DNA of 7,880 bases, from positions 1 through 7,880 of the forward strand of contig JANWWX010000052.1 of the NCBI GenBank assembly GCA_025057195.1, read 5' to 3'. This DNA comes from Leptospiraceae bacterium (GTDB lineage Bacteria > Spirochaetota > Leptospiria > Turneriellales > Turneriellaceae). Position numbers and translations under genes: made by a program. The notes under the pieces were generated by a model. The model did not search any database and was not told the DNA's origin. It saw only the letters and a program-made list of their open reading frames with translations. Below are positions 7,779 through 7,880 of this stretch, in pieces (position 1 is the stretch's first letter; every line of letters begins with the position of its first letter).

Positions 7779-7880
7779 ACTCTCACCAGACGAACTGCTG
7801 CGCGAAAATATCATCGCGGCGTTACGCACCTGCTACGATCCCGAAATACCAGTCAATGTCTATGACCTGGGTCTGATTTA
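7753..7880 (+). CDS. sufT: DUF59/MIP18-family Fe-S maturation factor, SufT-like (3'-partial)
   Basis: Forty-two codons are visible before the window ends. The block YDPEIPVNVYDLGLI (28-42) is the hallmark of the DUF59/MIP18 family. In bacteria, SufT members of this family help maturation or transfer of Fe-S clusters and often sit in suf operons. The ATG at 7753 overlaps the end of sufD by 26 bases in another frame; a weak GAAG lies upstream, and a TTG at 7759 is an alternative start, so the exact start is uncertain. PaaD and the N-terminal domain of Mrp/ApbC ATPases carry related DUF59 sequence. The remainder of the gene is needed to exclude a fusion, but the suf context favours stand-alone SufT. 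Confidence 0.85.
   Translation, partial: MVLKAATTELSPDELLRENIIAALRTCYDPEIPVNVYDLGLI

Overview
The window is 7.9 kb of gene-dense bacterial DNA with every recognisable gene on the + strand. It suggests a Gram-negative (two-membrane) bacterium. Two proteins look like outer-membrane beta-barrels ending in the usual hydrophobic or aromatic C-terminus, and a lipoprotein carries a clear lipobox. The pairing of a TolB/FlgO-like domain with a beta-barrel, plus the secreted lipase-like lipoprotein, would fit a spirochaete of the Leptospira/Turneriella type. That is only an impression from protein style; no rRNA or other marker is present.

Left part (1-3325), envelope genes. The window opens inside a protein with an N-terminal TolB/FlgO/CsgG-like alpha/beta domain and a C-terminal beta-barrel-like domain. 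It is followed by a strong perfect hairpin (998-1030). A second transcription unit then encodes a small beta-barrel-like exported protein (1098-1640), a serine alpha/beta-hydrolase lipoprotein coupled to it by an ATGA overlap (1637-2695), and a small polytopic membrane protein of the DUF6580 type (2750-3325).

Middle (3438-4427). A stand-alone gene encodes an NAD-dependent D-lactate dehydrogenase of the E. coli LdhA type. It has the full 329-residue length, all three catalytic residues and the LdhA-type C-terminal signature, and would reduce pyruvate to D-lactate in fermentation.

The 271-base gap 4428-4698 is the largest non-coding stretch. It holds three alternating copies of a TACCCA/TGGGTA arm that could form mutually exclusive hairpins, a second imperfect inverted repeat, an AT-rich segment with a promoter-like pair placed so that transcription might start at or next to the sufB ATG, and a possible 21-codon micro-ORF.

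Right part (4699-7880), the SUF iron-sulfur cluster assembly operon sufB-sufC-sufD-(sufT, cut by the window edge). Adjacent genes overlap by 8, 8 and 26 bases, so they are probably translated together. SufB and SufC have their expected functional residues. SufD is short (278 residues against about 420 in E. coli) but keeps the C-terminal core, including the conserved C-x-HGAT motif. The SufBCD products should form the scaffold complex, and the last gene encodes a DUF59/MIP18-family accessory factor (SufT). No sufS, sufE/sufU, sufA or regulator is seen here; they may lie downstream or elsewhere.

I found no tRNA, rRNA, CRISPR array, insertion sequence or phage gene. The content is mostly ordinary chromosomal housekeeping and envelope genes. 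I do not see a clearly novel multi-gene system. The best leads are the structured leader before sufB, the short SufD and the TolB/FlgO-like-barrel fusion.
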